Below, in pieces: positions 43,111 through 53,027 of a stretch of 64,000 nt of DNA. The position numbers and the translations under genes were made by a program. Where the stretch lies: NCBI GenBank assembly GCA_008180335.1, contig VTEF01000005.1, positions 186,001 to 250,000 on the forward strand, given 5' to 3'. Position 1 is the stretch's first letter. Each line of letters opens with the position of its first letter. Origin of the DNA: Priestia megaterium (GTDB taxonomy: Bacteria > Bacillota > Bacilli > Bacillales > Bacillaceae_H). The notes beneath the pieces were generated by a model. The model made no database searches, had not been told where the DNA came from, and saw only the letters and a list, made by a program, of their open reading frames with translations.

Positions 43111-43389
43111 AAAGATAATATCTATTTTGCATTATACTATAAACTTTATCGGAATGATATACTTTTTCAAAAGACAAACTCTATTTTCTCTGTTCATTAA
43201 TTATTTACCACATTACTAATACGAATAAACTTTTAATTAAGTTTCGTTTTTTTCATTTTTTTTATTTTGTTCACTATTTTGTCAAAAAAAACACAGGATC
43301 GATTAACTAGTCGCTCCTTTCCTCTTTTACAATGACTAAGTGGATGTTTACATGGATTTTTTACATTAGCGTCAGTATACCGCCGCTGT

Positions 43390-43416
43390 AGCTTCTTTTT
43401 CATGACAAAAGAAGCT
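43390..43416. promoter_or_regulatory. Inverted repeat upstream of the efflux operon
   Basis: AGCTTCTTTT (43390-43399) and its complement (43407-43416) around 7 nt. There is no T-run, so it may be an operator rather than a terminator. No regulator gene is adjacent. Confidence 0.35.
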
Positions 43417-43644
43417 TAAAAGAGGCAGGAATTTGTCGATGCGTGTATATTAAGTTTGAGACTATATTTACCCGATCATCTCGCATACTAGATATGCTTT
43501 TTAATCAATGATTTTAGTCAATTTAAGACAAGCTAACAATAAAACTCGAAACTAGCTAATAAGGTTGATTTCCTTTACATGGCGATGAAACATCCCGTGT
43601 CATCGAGGCAAACACACAATTATATTTGATGAGGTGAACTATGT

Positions 43645-44862
43645 ATGAGAATCGTTCAAATAGGTGCTGTACTTCTATTATTAACTGCCTGTGCACCGAA
43701 AGAAATCACAACACAAGATACAAAAGACAACATACCTGTTGTTGAAACTGTAAAAGTAACGAAAAGTAATTTAGTGAATACAATTGAGCTTGCCGGAGCA
43801 GCAATGCCCGCTAAACAAGTCCCTGTGTTCGCAGCTAATCCGCTAAATGTCGAAGAAATCCATACCTCAATTGGTGATGTCGTTGATAAAGGTGATTTAC
43901 TTGTCTCTCTCGATGCATCCGAAGCAACAAAACAATTAAATGAAGCAAGACAAGCATCAGCTGATATTGATAAAGCTGTTAAAGAAGCTGAAAATGCCTC
44001 CCCTTCTTCTCAAAGCGGAAAAATCGAAGAAGCTCAAAAAGAGCTGAATGAGGCTGTAAAAAAATCAGAATCGTTGCTTCAATATTCACAGAAGAATGAG
44101 ATAACATCAGCTGATTTGTTGCAAAGTAGTTTAGCTATCTCGTTAAAACAAGCAAAGCTGGTTCAGCAATCATTATCCCAAATTTCATTAACCCCCGATA
44201 TGCTGCCTCAATTGAAACAACAGCAGCAACAAGCAAATCAAGCGGTTTCACAAGCTGAACAATTAGTTGCTTCTACGCGTATAACAGCACCGATCAGCGG
44301 AACTGTAGCCGATATTGGTGTCGTAGAGAATGGGATTGCTACACCAAATTCTCCGGTTGTTACAGTGATTGATCAAAATAATATAGATGCAACATTTCAA
44401 GTAAATAGTTATCAAGTCTCGCAGTTAAAAGCAGGAAATAGCGTTACATTAACTTTTGATGGCGTCGATCAAAAGTTCACCACTAAGATTTCAAGTGTTT
44501 CTCCAACTGCCGACCCTGAAACAGGACTGTTTACAGTCAAAGCACCAATTGAAAATGCAAAAAACCAAATTAAAGGCGGCATGAAATCAACAGCAGAAGT
44601 GACCATCGATTCCTTAACAGATGCACTTGTCATCCCCCAAGAAGCTGTATCGTATGAAGAAGATGAGCCTTACGTATTTACAGTGGAAGATAAAAAAGCC
44701 GTAAGAACACCGATTACATTAGGTTTTACAAGCGGTAATCAATATCAAGTGGTGAAAGGTCTAGAAGCAAACGATACGATTGTAACGGATGGAAAGGACC
44801 AGCTGCAAAATGGTGCTAAATTAAAAGAACGAGCGAGTGATAAACAAAATGAAAATAGTTAA
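43645..44862 (+). CDS. RND efflux adaptor (membrane-fusion) lipoprotein
   Basis: A 405-residue periplasmic-adaptor-type protein of the HlyD/AcrA group in a Gram-positive cell. The N terminus is a lipoprotein signal with lipobox LLTAC (Cys near 16). A barrel-sandwich domain ('VEEIHTSIGDVVDKGDLLVSLD'), an alpha-hairpin rich in Gln/Ala/Lys (about 95-200) and a beta-barrel ('VNSYQVSQLKAGNSVTLTFDG') follow. The start has GAGGTG eight bases before the ATG. Its 3' end overlaps the RND gene by 14 bp. It should recruit or stabilise the pump at the outside of the membrane. Confidence 0.9.
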   Translation: MRIVQIGAVLLLLTACAPKEITTQDTKDNIPVVETVKVTKSNLVNTIELAGAAMPAKQVPVFAANPLNVEEIHTSIGDVVDKGDLLVSLDASEATKQLNEARQASADIDKAVKEAENASPSSQSGKIEEAQKELNEAVKKSESLLQYSQKNEITSADLLQSSLAISLKQAKLVQQSLSQISLTPDMLPQLKQQQQQANQAVSQAEQLVASTRITAPISGTVADIGVVENGIATPNSPVVTVIDQNNIDATFQVNSYQVSQLKAGNSVTLTFDGVDQKFTTKISSVSPTADPETGLFTVKAPIENAKNQIKGGMKSTAEVTIDSLTDALVIPQEAVSYEEDEPYVFTVEDKKAVRTPITLGFTSGNQYQVVKGLEANDTIVTDGKDQLQNGAKLKERASDKQNENS

Positions 44863-47800
44863 GTTATCTGTATTAAGGCCGATTGCAATGTCAATGGTGC
44901 TTGTTCTACTGTTAATTCTTGGCGGAGTTAGTGCGCGAAATATGCCTGTTGACTTATTCCCAGAACTCACCTTCCCTGTAGCAGCAGTTACTGCTACATA
45001 CGAAGGTGCCGGGCCAAAAGAAATTGAAAACTTACTAGCGAAACCGCTTGAAAATTCCATGAGCACGATCCCTAATGTCGAAAGCGTCAGTTCTGTTTCT
45101 CAAAATGGCGGTGTACTCATCCTTGTTTCCTTTACTTGGGGGACAGATATGAACTTTGCTACTTTAAATATGAGAGAACGTGTTGACTTGGCACGCGAAT
45201 TGTTGCCTGAAGGAGTCTCTCTTCCTCGAGTCATGCGGTTTGATCCAAGTGACTTACCCATTGTACAGCTTTCTGTAACAGGAGAAGGCGAACAACAATT
45301 AGAAGACATAAAACGAATTGCAGAAGCCGATATTAAACCGGCTTTAGACGGCATTGATGGTGTAGCCTCAGTGAATATTTCAGGGGGAGCAGATCATGAA
45401 GTAAGATTAACGCTAGATCAACAAAAGCTCTCTTCCTATGACTTGACGCTTCAAGATTTACAGCAAATCATTGGATCTGAAAATTTAAATTTGCCAGCTG
45501 GAAACATCGAAGACCAAAATCAAAATTTGCCGATTCGTATTACAGGACAATTTACGTCTGTTGAAGATATTAAATCATTGCCAATTCCAACCAAATCAGG
45601 TGTGATTAAGCTTGAAAACTTAGCAAGTATTGATGAAACATTTGCAGAACCCGGTCAATTAAGTTATTTAAATGGAAAAGAAGCCGTTGGTATTTCGATT
45701 TTAAAACAATCAGGTTCGAATACCGTTTCCGTTACTAATAACATAAAAAAAGAACTAGATGCATTAAGAGATACATTGCCTGAAGGAGTTAAAATTAATA
45801 CGATTTTTGACCAAAGCCAATTTATTAACCAATCCATTAAAGCTGTCTCTTCTAATATGGTGATTGGGAGCATTTTAGCGTCGATGATCCTCTATTTATT
45901 TTTAAGAAACATTCGAAGCACCTTAATCATCGGCTTTGCCATTCCGCTATCAATTGTTACGACCTTTGTCTTTATGTATTTCAGCGGCCAGACACTTAAC
46001 TTACTAACACTTGGAGGATTGGCGCTTGGGATTGGGATGATGGTGGACAATGCTATCGTTATTTTAGAAAATATTTTTAGATTGCGTAAGCAAGGTTTAG
46101 CTAAAAAGGAGGCAGCTATTAAAGGAACTAATCAGGTTGGAACAGCAATCATAGCCTCTACGCTAACAACAGTCGTCGTTTTTTTACCCATTGTATTCGT
46201 AGACGGCTTGGCTGCACAATTATTTAAACCGCTTGCTTTAGTGATTAGCTTTTCATTGTTAGCTTCACTGTTTACAGCCTTAATTATTGTTCCATTATTT
46301 TCGTCTTTATTTTTAAAATTAACGAAAAGAGAACAAGCGAAAACCGATGGTGAGGACGAACGCTTTTCCCGCTTTAGAAACCTGTATCAATCCATGCTTG
46401 CAAAAGCGCTGCGCCATCCTAAAAAAACGATTAGTGTTGTAATTGTTGCTTTCTTATTATCTTTTGCCGGAATTCCATTTATCGGAACTGAATTTTTACC
46501 TGCACAAGACCAAAGCACAGTCTCAGTTTCCGTAAAATTGCCTGAAGGGACAGCTTTGGATGCAACCTATAAAAAAACTCAGCAAATTAATGATGTCATT
46601 AAAAACATTCCAGAAATTGATTTAACCTCAGTCACAGTCGGGGGTTCAAATAATTTTTCTGCAAGTGCCGGGTCTAATACAAACCAAGCGTCTTACAATA
46701 TCTTATTAAAACCGATTAGTGAACGAAACCGGTCAGATAAAGAAGTAGCAGAAGAAATTCGGAACCGGCTAAAAGACATTCCAAATATCGATGCTTCTGT
46801 TGCTGCAAGTGATTCTGGTTTTACGGGTGATCCTATTTCACTTGAAATTACAGGCCCAGACTTGGAAGAGCTGTCCCGGATTTCGGATCAGACAATAGAC
46901 ATTCTGTCACAAATCGATGGTGTTCGAGAGCCTGAATCAAGCTACAATACAGGAAACCCTGAAGTCGTCATTTCAATCAACCGGGAGAAAGCTTCACAGT
47001 ACGGAATTGGAAGTGCCAAAATCTCAAGTGTCATCTCAGAAGCAACTCAAGGTGTTGTTGCAAGTCAGCTAGCTCGTGATGGCGAAGAATTGGACGTTCG
47101 TCTTATGATAGACAAGCGCTATATATCCTCAACATCTGACATTGAGAATTTACTAATTAAATCTCCTACTGGTGCCACTGTCCCGTTAAAAGCTGTAGCA
47201 GATATTTCACGAGGCCAAGGTCCTTCTCAAATTACAAGAGAGAATCGCTTAAGAGAAATTCGCGTCACTGCTGATATCATCGGCCGGGACTTGGGCAGTA
47301 TAACAAATGATATTGAAAAAGAGTTGAAACAAAAAATTTCACTGCCAAATAAGCAATACAAAATTGTATTTGGCGGTCAAAACGAGCAAATGAACGATGC
47401 ATTTTATAAACTTTCACTTGCACTAGCGCTTGCAATTGTGCTTGTTTACATGGTAATGGCTGGACAATTTGAATCATTTCTCTATCCATTTATTATCATG
47501 TTCTCAGTGCCGCTCACCTTCATCGGCATTGTCATTGGCCTTCTAGTGACTGTTCAACCATTAGGTGTTGGATCTCTCATTGGCATTCTAATTCTAACCG
47601 GAATTGTTGTAAACAACGCCATTGTACTAATTGATTACTTACAGCAATTACGAAAAGACGGGTATGAATTAAAAGAAGCTATTTTAATTGCAGGACCTAC
47701 TCGCTTACGTCCTATTTTAATGACAACATTAACAACCATTATCGGGTTAATTCCCCTAACTTTAGGAATTGGTGAAGGAACAGAGTTACAACAACCAATG

Positions 47801-47938
47801 GCAATTGTCATTGTCTTTGGACTAAGCTTTGCCACCTTAATTACCCTTATTTTCATTCCAGTCGTCTACTATTTAATTGAAAGAAGAAGATTGGAAAAAC
47901 AAAAGAAAAAACAGCTAATTGCACTTGAAGAAAAATAA
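44849..47938 (+). CDS. RND-family efflux transporter (HAE group, SwrC-like)
   Basis: A 1029-residue resistance-nodulation-division transporter. Two repeats of one helix, a large outer loop and five to six helices are visible, with 'NMPVDLFPELTFP' near the start, the TM4 motif 'GMMVDNAIVILENI' and the second-half 'LTGIVVNNAIVLIDYL'. It resembles B. subtilis SwrC (YerP), which gives surfactin self-resistance, and AcrB-type pumps. The ATG at 44849 overlaps the adaptor gene by 14 bp, so the pair is co-translated. Substrate unknown. It is located between spx and yjbC, which are adjacent in B. subtilis. Confidence 0.93.
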   Translation: MKIVKLSVLRPIAMSMVLVLLLILGGVSARNMPVDLFPELTFPVAAVTATYEGAGPKEIENLLAKPLENSMSTIPNVESVSSVSQNGGVLILVSFTWGTDMNFATLNMRERVDLARELLPEGVSLPRVMRFDPSDLPIVQLSVTGEGEQQLEDIKRIAEADIKPALDGIDGVASVNISGGADHEVRLTLDQQKLSSYDLTLQDLQQIIGSENLNLPAGNIEDQNQNLPIRITGQFTSVEDIKSLPIPTKSGVIKLENLASIDETFAEPGQLSYLNGKEAVGISILKQSGSNTVSVTNNIKKELDALRDTLPEGVKINTIFDQSQFINQSIKAVSSNMVIGSILASMILYLFLRNIRSTLIIGFAIPLSIVTTFVFMYFSGQTLNLLTLGGLALGIGMMVDNAIVILENIFRLRKQGLAKKEAAIKGTNQVGTAIIASTLTTVVVFLPIVFVDGLAAQLFKPLALVISFSLLASLFTALIIVPLFSSLFLKLTKREQAKTDGEDERFSRFRNLYQSMLAKALRHPKKTISVVIVAFLLSFAGIPFIGTEFLPAQDQSTVSVSVKLPEGTALDATYKKTQQINDVIKNIPEIDLTSVTVGGSNNFSASAGSNTNQASYNILLKPISERNRSDKEVAEEIRNRLKDIPNIDASVAASDSGFTGDPISLEITGPDLEELSRISDQTIDILSQIDGVREPESSYNTGNPEVVISINREKASQYGIGSAKISSVISEATQGVVASQLARDGEELDVRLMIDKRYISSTSDIENLLIKSPTGATVPLKAVADISRGQGPSQITRENRLREIRVTADIIGRDLGSITNDIEKELKQKISLPNKQYKIVFGGQNEQMNDAFYKLSLALALAIVLVYMVMAGQFESFLYPFIIMFSVPLTFIGIVIGLLVTVQPLGVGSLIGILILTGIVVNNAIVLIDYLQQLRKDGYELKEAILIAGPTRLRPILMTTLTTIIGLIPLTLGIGEGTELQQPMAIVIVFGLSFATLITLIFIPVVYYLIERRRLEKQKKKQLIALEEK

Positions 47939-47967
47939 TTTACATGAACCATTAAAAAGGTTACCTG

Positions 47968-48001
47968 AAAGGACGCGCTGTATTTTATCGCGTCCTTTTA
48001 T
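47968..48001 (+). terminator. Terminator after the RND gene
   Basis: AAAGGACGCG (47968-47977) pairs with CGCGTCCTTT (47989-47998) followed by TTT. Confidence 0.82.
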
Positions 48002-48094
48002 GCTGTCCTATGTTTATTTTTAAAAAATCAGGGTACATTTTAAAAGATATCTTTGTTCATTTCACTAAACACTATTAACGTATAGGAGGCTAAT

Positions 48095-48670
48095 ATGAAC
48101 TGGTACGAAAAATTAAATCAATACTTTCCCGTTGAAGAAATGAAATCGAAAGAACATATTGAATTACTATTGCGCGAACGCAGTGACATATATCATAAGA
48201 ATGAAGGACCTCATCATGTGTTGATGTATGTTGAAACAGATGATTTTATTTTTATTGATTACTTGTTTGTATCAAAGGACGCTCGAGGTCAAGGTCTGGG
48301 AGGAAAACTGCTTGATGAATTAAAATCTCACCAAAAGCCGATTATTTTAGAAGTTGAACCCATTAATTATAAAGATTCAGATTCTGAAAAACGTTTGTAT
48401 TTTTACAAAAGAGCCGATTTTAAACATGCAACATCCATCGGATACAGAAGACGTTCTCTAGCAACAAACGAAATTAACCAAATGGAAATTTTATATTGGT
48501 CACCTACTGAAGAAACGGAAAAAAGTATCCTCGATAAAATGAAAAAAACATATGAGATGATTCACACATATAAAGATAAACAAATATACGGTGCCTCTTA
48601 TCAACCAGCTGATAAAGTCCTAACGTTTGACAAAGACCGTGCTGACAGTGACATTCTAGTAGATTTATAA
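48095..48670 (+). CDS. yjbC: GNAT-family acetyltransferase YjbC
   Basis: A 191-residue protein with a GNAT N-terminal domain ('FIDYLFVSKDARGQGLGGKLLDEL', acetyl-CoA loop Q/R-x-x-G-x-G/A near residues 67-74) and a C-terminal extension of about 70 residues. The match to YjbC rests on the whole sequence style and its place near spx and opp. In B. subtilis yjbC and spx form one operon involved in salt and stress response. Here yjbC is on the opposite strand to spx and 5 kb away, with the RND operon between. The start has AGGAGGCTAAT. Confidence 0.85.
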   Translation: MNWYEKLNQYFPVEEMKSKEHIELLLRERSDIYHKNEGPHHVLMYVETDDFIFIDYLFVSKDARGQGLGGKLLDELKSHQKPIILEVEPINYKDSDSEKRLYFYKRADFKHATSIGYRRRSLATNEINQMEILYWSPTEETEKSILDKMKKTYEMIHTYKDKQIYGASYQPADKVLTFDKDRADSDILVDL

Positions 48671-49060
48671 ATGGTTTTTCTTACTGATAAGAAGACAAGC
48701 AACAGCACAGAAATTCTTTCTATGTTGTTGCTTGTTTTCTATATGTTTCATAAAATATTTTATTTTTTCCTCTTAGAAAACCAACGTTAAAATCTTAAAT
48801 TTCTGAAAATTTATAATAGTATTTTTTAATACGTTACTGTATAATAACTTTAAAGCGTTGATGCTATTTTTAAAACATTGATTTACGTGTTCCTAGAAAA
48901 TAACCTGACGTCTACTTAACAAAGCGTACCTTCCATTCGGCAAGTTGTTCTCTATTCTCCACTGATTGTTCGTTAAGCGCCCGAACCTTCACAGACAGTA
49001 AGAGTGACTTGACTAATCATTAGCAAATAAAAAACGACCTCTTCATGAGATCGTTTTTTA
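48671..49060. other. Intergenic region between yjbC and oppF
   Basis: About 390 bp where two converging transcripts end. It holds the yjbC terminator at 48695-48735 and the opp terminator at 49026-49062. In 48740-49020 I see nothing recognisable. Confidence 0.5.
48695..48738 (+). terminator. Terminator after yjbC
   Basis: ACAAGCAACA (48695-48704) pairs with TGTTGCTTGT (48726-48735), with an inner AGAAA/TTTCT helix, followed by TTTC. Confidence 0.7.
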
Positions 49061-49062
49061 TT
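49026..49062 (-). terminator. Terminator of the opp operon
   Basis: The stem AATAAAAAACGA with its complement, one C-A mismatch, spans 49026-49062. It includes the oppF stop codon. Confidence 0.8.
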
Positions 49063-49978
49063 AAGATTTATACTGGGCAAATTCAGCTTGTGAGCATGAC
49101 ACATAGTGACCTGGTGAGGCTTCACGGAGTTCTGGCTCTTCGCCGTTATAATTATGAATGCTTGGGTCATATACTTGACGTTGACGCTGGCGCTCACTGT
49201 CTGGATCTGGCTGAGGAATTGCTGACAGCAGCGCTTTTGTATAGGGATGTAGTGGATTACGATACAATTCTTCACTTGGTGCAAGCTCCACAATCTTCCC
49301 TCTATACATTACACCAATACGATCACTGATATATTTCACCATTGATAAATCATGGGCAATGAACAAATATGTTAACCCGCGCTCACGCTGCAGCTTCTTC
49401 ATTAAGTTAACAACTTGTGCTTGAATCGATACATCTAGCGCTGAAATCGGCTCATCCGCAATAATAAAATCAGGCTCTACTGCTAATGCACGAGCAATGC
49501 CAATACGCTGACGCTGTCCGCCGCTGAATTCATGTGGATAGCGATTTGCATGTTCACGATTTAAACCAACTGTTTCAAGCAGTTCATGTACCTTTTCCAT
49601 ACGATCTCGCTTATCTTTTGCTAAGCCATGAATGTCAATTCCTTCAGCAATAATATCTGCTACTGTCATACGCGGATTAAGAGATGCATATGGATCTTGG
49701 AAAATCATTTGCATTTTCCGATTGAACTTTTTAAGCTCAGCTTTTGATTTACGGCCGTGTACATTTTCACCGTTAAATAATACTTCGCCTTCTGTAGCAT
49801 TGTATAAACGAATAATCGTACGACCAGTCGTTGACTTGCCGCAGCCAGACTCTCCAACTAGACCTAATGTTTCGCCTCTAAAGATGTCGAATGTCAGACC
49901 ATCAACGGCTTTAATAGTTCCTTTGCTTGTTTGGAAATGCTGTTTTAAATTTTTAATCTGAAGTAATCTTTCATTCAT
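49061..49978 (-). CDS. oppF: Oligopeptide ABC transporter ATP-binding protein OppF
   Basis: A 305-residue ABC ATPase. Walker A is '[12 protein letters not shown]', the ABC signature is '[15 protein letters not shown]', Walker B is '[12 protein letters not shown]' and the H-loop is 'IAHDL'. The C terminus has the oligopeptide-type tail. It pairs with OppD to power peptide import through OppBC. The start at 49978 follows the oppD stop by one base (TGAAATG), with a GGTG nine bases upstream, so translation is coupled. In B. subtilis the Opp (Spo0K) system imports Phr and CSF signalling peptides for competence and sporulation. Confidence 0.95.
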   Translation of the reverse strand: MNERLLQIKNLKQHFQTSKGTIKAVDGLTFDIFRGETLGLVGESGCGKSTTGRTIIRLYNATEGEVLFNGENVHGRKSKAELKKFNRKMQMIFQDPYASLNPRMTVADIIAEGIDIHGLAKDKRDRMEKVHELLETVGLNREHANRYPHEFSGGQRQRIGIARALAVEPDFIIADEPISALDVSIQAQVVNLMKKLQRERGLTYLFIAHDLSMVKYISDRIGVMYRGKIVELAPSEELYRNPLHPYTKALLSAIPQPDPDSERQRQRQVYDPSIHNYNGEEPELREASPGHYVSCSQAEFAQYKS

Positions 49979-49979
49979 T

Positions 49980-51050
49980 TCATTCACCATCCTTTGATGC
50001 CAGTACAGGTTTTTCATATGCATTTTTCACTTGACGCATACGGCGTTGAACAGAAGCTGGCGGCTCGACTTTTGGTGCATCCGGATGTAACAACCATGTT
50101 TTTGCATAATGCGTCTCTGACACTTTAAACATCGGTGGTTCTTGTTCAAAATCAATTTTCATGGCATATGGATTACGAGCTGCAAATGCATCACCTTTTG
50201 GCGGATTCGTTAAATCCGGCGGTGTACCTGGAATAGCTGCTAACTCTTCTTTTTCATCACTTTCAAGACTAGGCATGGAAGCTAATAATCCCCATGTATA
50301 TGGGTGCTGCGGATTGTAAAAAACTTCATCTGTGGTTCCCATTTCAACAATTTGACCTGCGTACATAACCGCTACACGATCTGCTACATTTGCGACAACG
50401 CCAAGGTCATGTGTAATAAAAATGATAGAAGTATCCATTTTTTGCTGAATCTCTTTCATTAATTCTAAAATTTGTGCTTGAATGGTTACATCCAGAGCTG
50501 TTGTTGGCTCATCGGCAATCAATAATTTAGGATTCGATGCTAAAGCCATCGCAATTACAACACGCTGCCTCATTCCGCCACTAAATTCATGAGGATATTG
50601 ATTCACACGTTGTTCTGGAAATGGAATACCGACTAATGTTAGTAATTCAACCGCTCGCTCTTTTGCTTGCGCTTTTGACATTTTAGAGTGTTTAATAAGT
50701 ACTTCTGAAATTTGAGCGCCAACTTTCATTGTTGGGTTTAAAGATGTCATTGGATCTTGGAAGATCATTCCGATATCCTTGCCGCGAATTTGTTCCATTT
50801 CTTTATCTGTCTTTTTCGCAAGATCAATACCATCAAACAAAATTTCACCGTTTTTAATTTGTCCTGGTGGCATTGGAATTAAGCGCATAATTGTCTGGGA
50901 CGTGACACTTTTGCCTGAACCAGATTCACCAACAATAGCCAGGGTCTCACCTTTGTTTAAATGGAAGTTAACACCGCGAACAGCTTGAACTTCGCCGCCG
51001 TATGTTTGGAATGAAACTTCTAAATCTTTTACTTCTAACAAACGTGACAT
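49980..51050 (-). CDS. oppD: Oligopeptide ABC transporter ATP-binding protein OppD
   Basis: A 356-residue ABC ATPase: Walker A '[12 protein letters not shown]', signature '[15 protein letters not shown]', Walker B '[12 protein letters not shown]' and H-loop 'ITHDL'. The C-terminal oligopeptide-transporter region is present. It is the partner of OppF. The start at 51050 ([10 protein letters not shown]) has AAGGA about ten bases upstream; a GTG three codons earlier is less likely. It is co-transcribed with oppC (14 bases upstream) and oppF. Confidence 0.95.
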   Translation of the reverse strand: MSRLLEVKDLEVSFQTYGGEVQAVRGVNFHLNKGETLAIVGESGSGKSVTSQTIMRLIPMPPGQIKNGEILFDGIDLAKKTDKEMEQIRGKDIGMIFQDPMTSLNPTMKVGAQISEVLIKHSKMSKAQAKERAVELLTLVGIPFPEQRVNQYPHEFSGGMRQRVVIAMALASNPKLLIADEPTTALDVTIQAQILELMKEIQQKMDTSIIFITHDLGVVANVADRVAVMYAGQIVEMGTTDEVFYNPQHPYTWGLLASMPSLESDEKEELAAIPGTPPDLTNPPKGDAFAARNPYAMKIDFEQEPPMFKVSETHYAKTWLLHPDAPKVEPPASVQRRMRQVKNAYEKPVLASKDGE

Positions 51051-51063
51051 ATCTTTCACTTCC

Positions 51064-51990
51064 TTACTTACGTAGTTTCGGATCTAATGCATCACGTAAC
51101 CCATCACCAATTACGTTAAATGCTAAAATTGTTAAGCAGATAAATGTTGCCGGAAAGAACAAGCGCCATGGGTAATATTCTAAAGCTGGTAATCCTTCAG
51201 AAGCCATTGTTCCCCAGCTGGCAAGCGGTGCTGGAACACCTAGACCTAAGTAACTTAAAAATGCTTCAGTAAAAATAGCTGATGGAATTGTTAATGTCAT
51301 TGTAACTAAAATAGGACCCGTTGCATTCGGAATTAAATGTTTAAATAACACTCGTTTTGTATCAGCGCCTAATGTTTGAGCCGCCATTACATACTCTTGA
51401 TTTTTCAGCTGCAATACTTGTCCACGTACAATACGCGCCATGTTAATCCACCCGGTAATAGTCATAGCAAGGATCATCGTGCCTAAACCTTGACCTAACA
51501 TAACCATTAAAATAATAACAAGTAACAGATATGGAACTCCGTATAAGATATCGGCTAGACGCATCATTGTTTCATCAGTACGGCCACCGCGATATCCTGA
51601 AATGCTTCCCCACACAACCCCAATAAATAAATCGATTAGCGCTGCAGCTAAACCGATGAACAAGGAAATTCGAGCACCTTCCCATGTACGGGCAAATACA
51701 TCTCGGCCTAGTTCATCTGTACCAAACCAATGCTCAGATGAAGGAGGCTGATTAGCACTTAATAAATCGTTTGTTCGGTAATCATGAGGTGTCATTAATG
51801 GACCGAATGTAGCCATAATAACAAGTAAAACCATTAAAATCACACCGAACATTGCTAGCTTATTTTTACGAAAACGAATTGATACATCTTTCCAAAATGA
51901 AAGACTTGGCTTTTCAATTCTTTCAGCTTTACTATGATCCACTCCTACCGTTTCAAACATCTCTCTTGGAATTTTTGGCATCTGTTGCAT
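51064..51990 (-). CDS. oppC: Oligopeptide ABC transporter permease OppC
   Basis: A 308-residue inner-membrane permease. After an N-terminal cytosolic region come about six transmembrane helices, with the typical OppC N-terminal 'FWKDVSIRFRKNKLAMFGVI' and 'HWFGTDELGRDVFARTWEGARISL'. The cytosolic EAA-type loop is 'AAQTLGADTKRVLFKHLIPNA', which contacts the ATPases. It starts two bases after oppB with AAAGGAGAGTAACT. Confidence 0.94.
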   Translation of the reverse strand: MQQMPKIPREMFETVGVDHSKAERIEKPSLSFWKDVSIRFRKNKLAMFGVILMVLLVIMATFGPLMTPHDYRTNDLLSANQPPSSEHWFGTDELGRDVFARTWEGARISLFIGLAAALIDLFIGVVWGSISGYRGGRTDETMMRLADILYGVPYLLLVIILMVMLGQGLGTMILAMTITGWINMARIVRGQVLQLKNQEYVMAAQTLGADTKRVLFKHLIPNATGPILVTMTLTIPSAIFTEAFLSYLGLGVPAPLASWGTMASEGLPALEYYPWRLFFPATFICLTILAFNVIGDGLRDALDPKLRK

Positions 51991-51992
51991 AG

Positions 51993-52928
51993 TTACTCTC
52001 CTTTCTTCGCGCCTGTAAGCTTAATTCTTGGGTCAATAAAGCCGTATGCGATGTCTACAAGGAGAATACATACGAGTAATAAAATACTATAGAATACTGT
52101 TACACCCATGATTGTTGTATAGTCACGATTTGAAATACTTAATACAAAGTGTGAACCTAAACCAGGAACACCAAAGATTTTCTCAATTACAAAACTACCA
52201 GTTAAAATTCCTGCTGTTAGCGGCCCCATGTAAGATACAACTGGCAACATGGCATTTCTCATGGCATGCTTCACCGTTATTACAGGTCTGCTTAATCCTT
52301 TTGCTTTTGCTGTTCGAATATAGTCATTACTTAACACCTCAAGCATGCTTGAACGAGTTAAGCGAGCGATAAATGCCATTGGTGTTGAAGCAAGTGCCAA
52401 TGCCGGAAGAACCGTATGTGCCCATGATTCCCAACGTGCTACCGGGAACATTCCTAGTTTCATAGCAAGCACATATTGTAAAACAGCAGCCATAATAAAA
52501 CTTGGTACTGAAATACCTAAAACGGCAATGACCATTGCAGAGTAATCTTGCCATTTGTTATGTTTTAATGCTGCGACCACTCCAAGTAGTACACCAAATG
52601 CAAGAGCAATAAGAATCGCTTCCATCCCCAGCATAAATGAAACCGGGAATCCGCCGTTAATTAAATCATTTACAGTCTGACCCTTATACTTGAAGGAAGG
52701 ACCGAAATCCCACTGTAAAATCGATGTTAAGTAATCAAAGTATTGGTTATACCAAGGTTGATCTAAACCGTAATACGCATTTAAGTTTTTCTCAATTTCA
52801 GGCGGAAGTTGTTTTTCAGATGTAAAAGGTCCACCGGGTACTGCTCTCATTAAGAAAAACGTTGCTGTGACAATTAGAAAAAGTGATAGAAACATATACA
52901 GCAATCGTTTGCCTATATATTTAAGCAC
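51993..52928 (-). CDS. oppB: Oligopeptide ABC transporter permease OppB
   Basis: A 311-residue permease of about six helices. The N terminus '[19 protein letters not shown]' and the PGGPF motif near 31, together with the EAA loop '[22 protein letters not shown]', are typical of OppB. It pairs with OppC. The GTG start at 52928 has GGAGG nine bases upstream. A hairpin between oppA and oppB (52976-53002) likely reduces read-through, giving less oppB than oppA. Confidence 0.94.
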   Translation of the reverse strand: MLKYIGKRLLYMFLSLFLIVTATFFLMRAVPGGPFTSEKQLPPEIEKNLNAYYGLDQPWYNQYFDYLTSILQWDFGPSFKYKGQTVNDLINGGFPVSFMLGMEAILIALAFGVLLGVVAALKHNKWQDYSAMVIAVLGISVPSFIMAAVLQYVLAMKLGMFPVARWESWAHTVLPALALASTPMAFIARLTRSSMLEVLSNDYIRTAKAKGLSRPVITVKHAMRNAMLPVVSYMGPLTAGILTGSFVIEKIFGVPGLGSHFVLSISNRDYTTIMGVTVFYSILLLVCILLVDIAYGFIDPRIKLTGAKKGE

Positions 52929-52966
52929 TATTCAACACCTCCAAAATTTTACAATTTTTGCGCATG

Positions 52967-53002
52967 GGAAAGAAAAGTATATGGAGACAAGCCCCATATA
53001 CT
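52967..53002 (-). terminator. Partial terminator between oppA and oppB
   Basis: AGTATATGG (52976-52984) pairs with CCATATACT (52994-53002); on the minus strand it is followed by TTTTCTTTCC. Such leaky terminators give excess binding protein over permease. Confidence 0.6.
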
Positions 53003-53027
53003 CTTTTGATAAATATGATTATTCAGT

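Larger units (their letters stand above)
42946..43644. other. Long intergenic region between spx and the RND efflux operon
   Basis: About 700 bp, the divergent promoter region of spx and of the adaptor lipoprotein gene. It contains a PerR-box-like site (43096-43110) and an inverted repeat (43390-43416). The part 43170-43640 is AT-rich with no credible gene. Confidence 0.6.
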
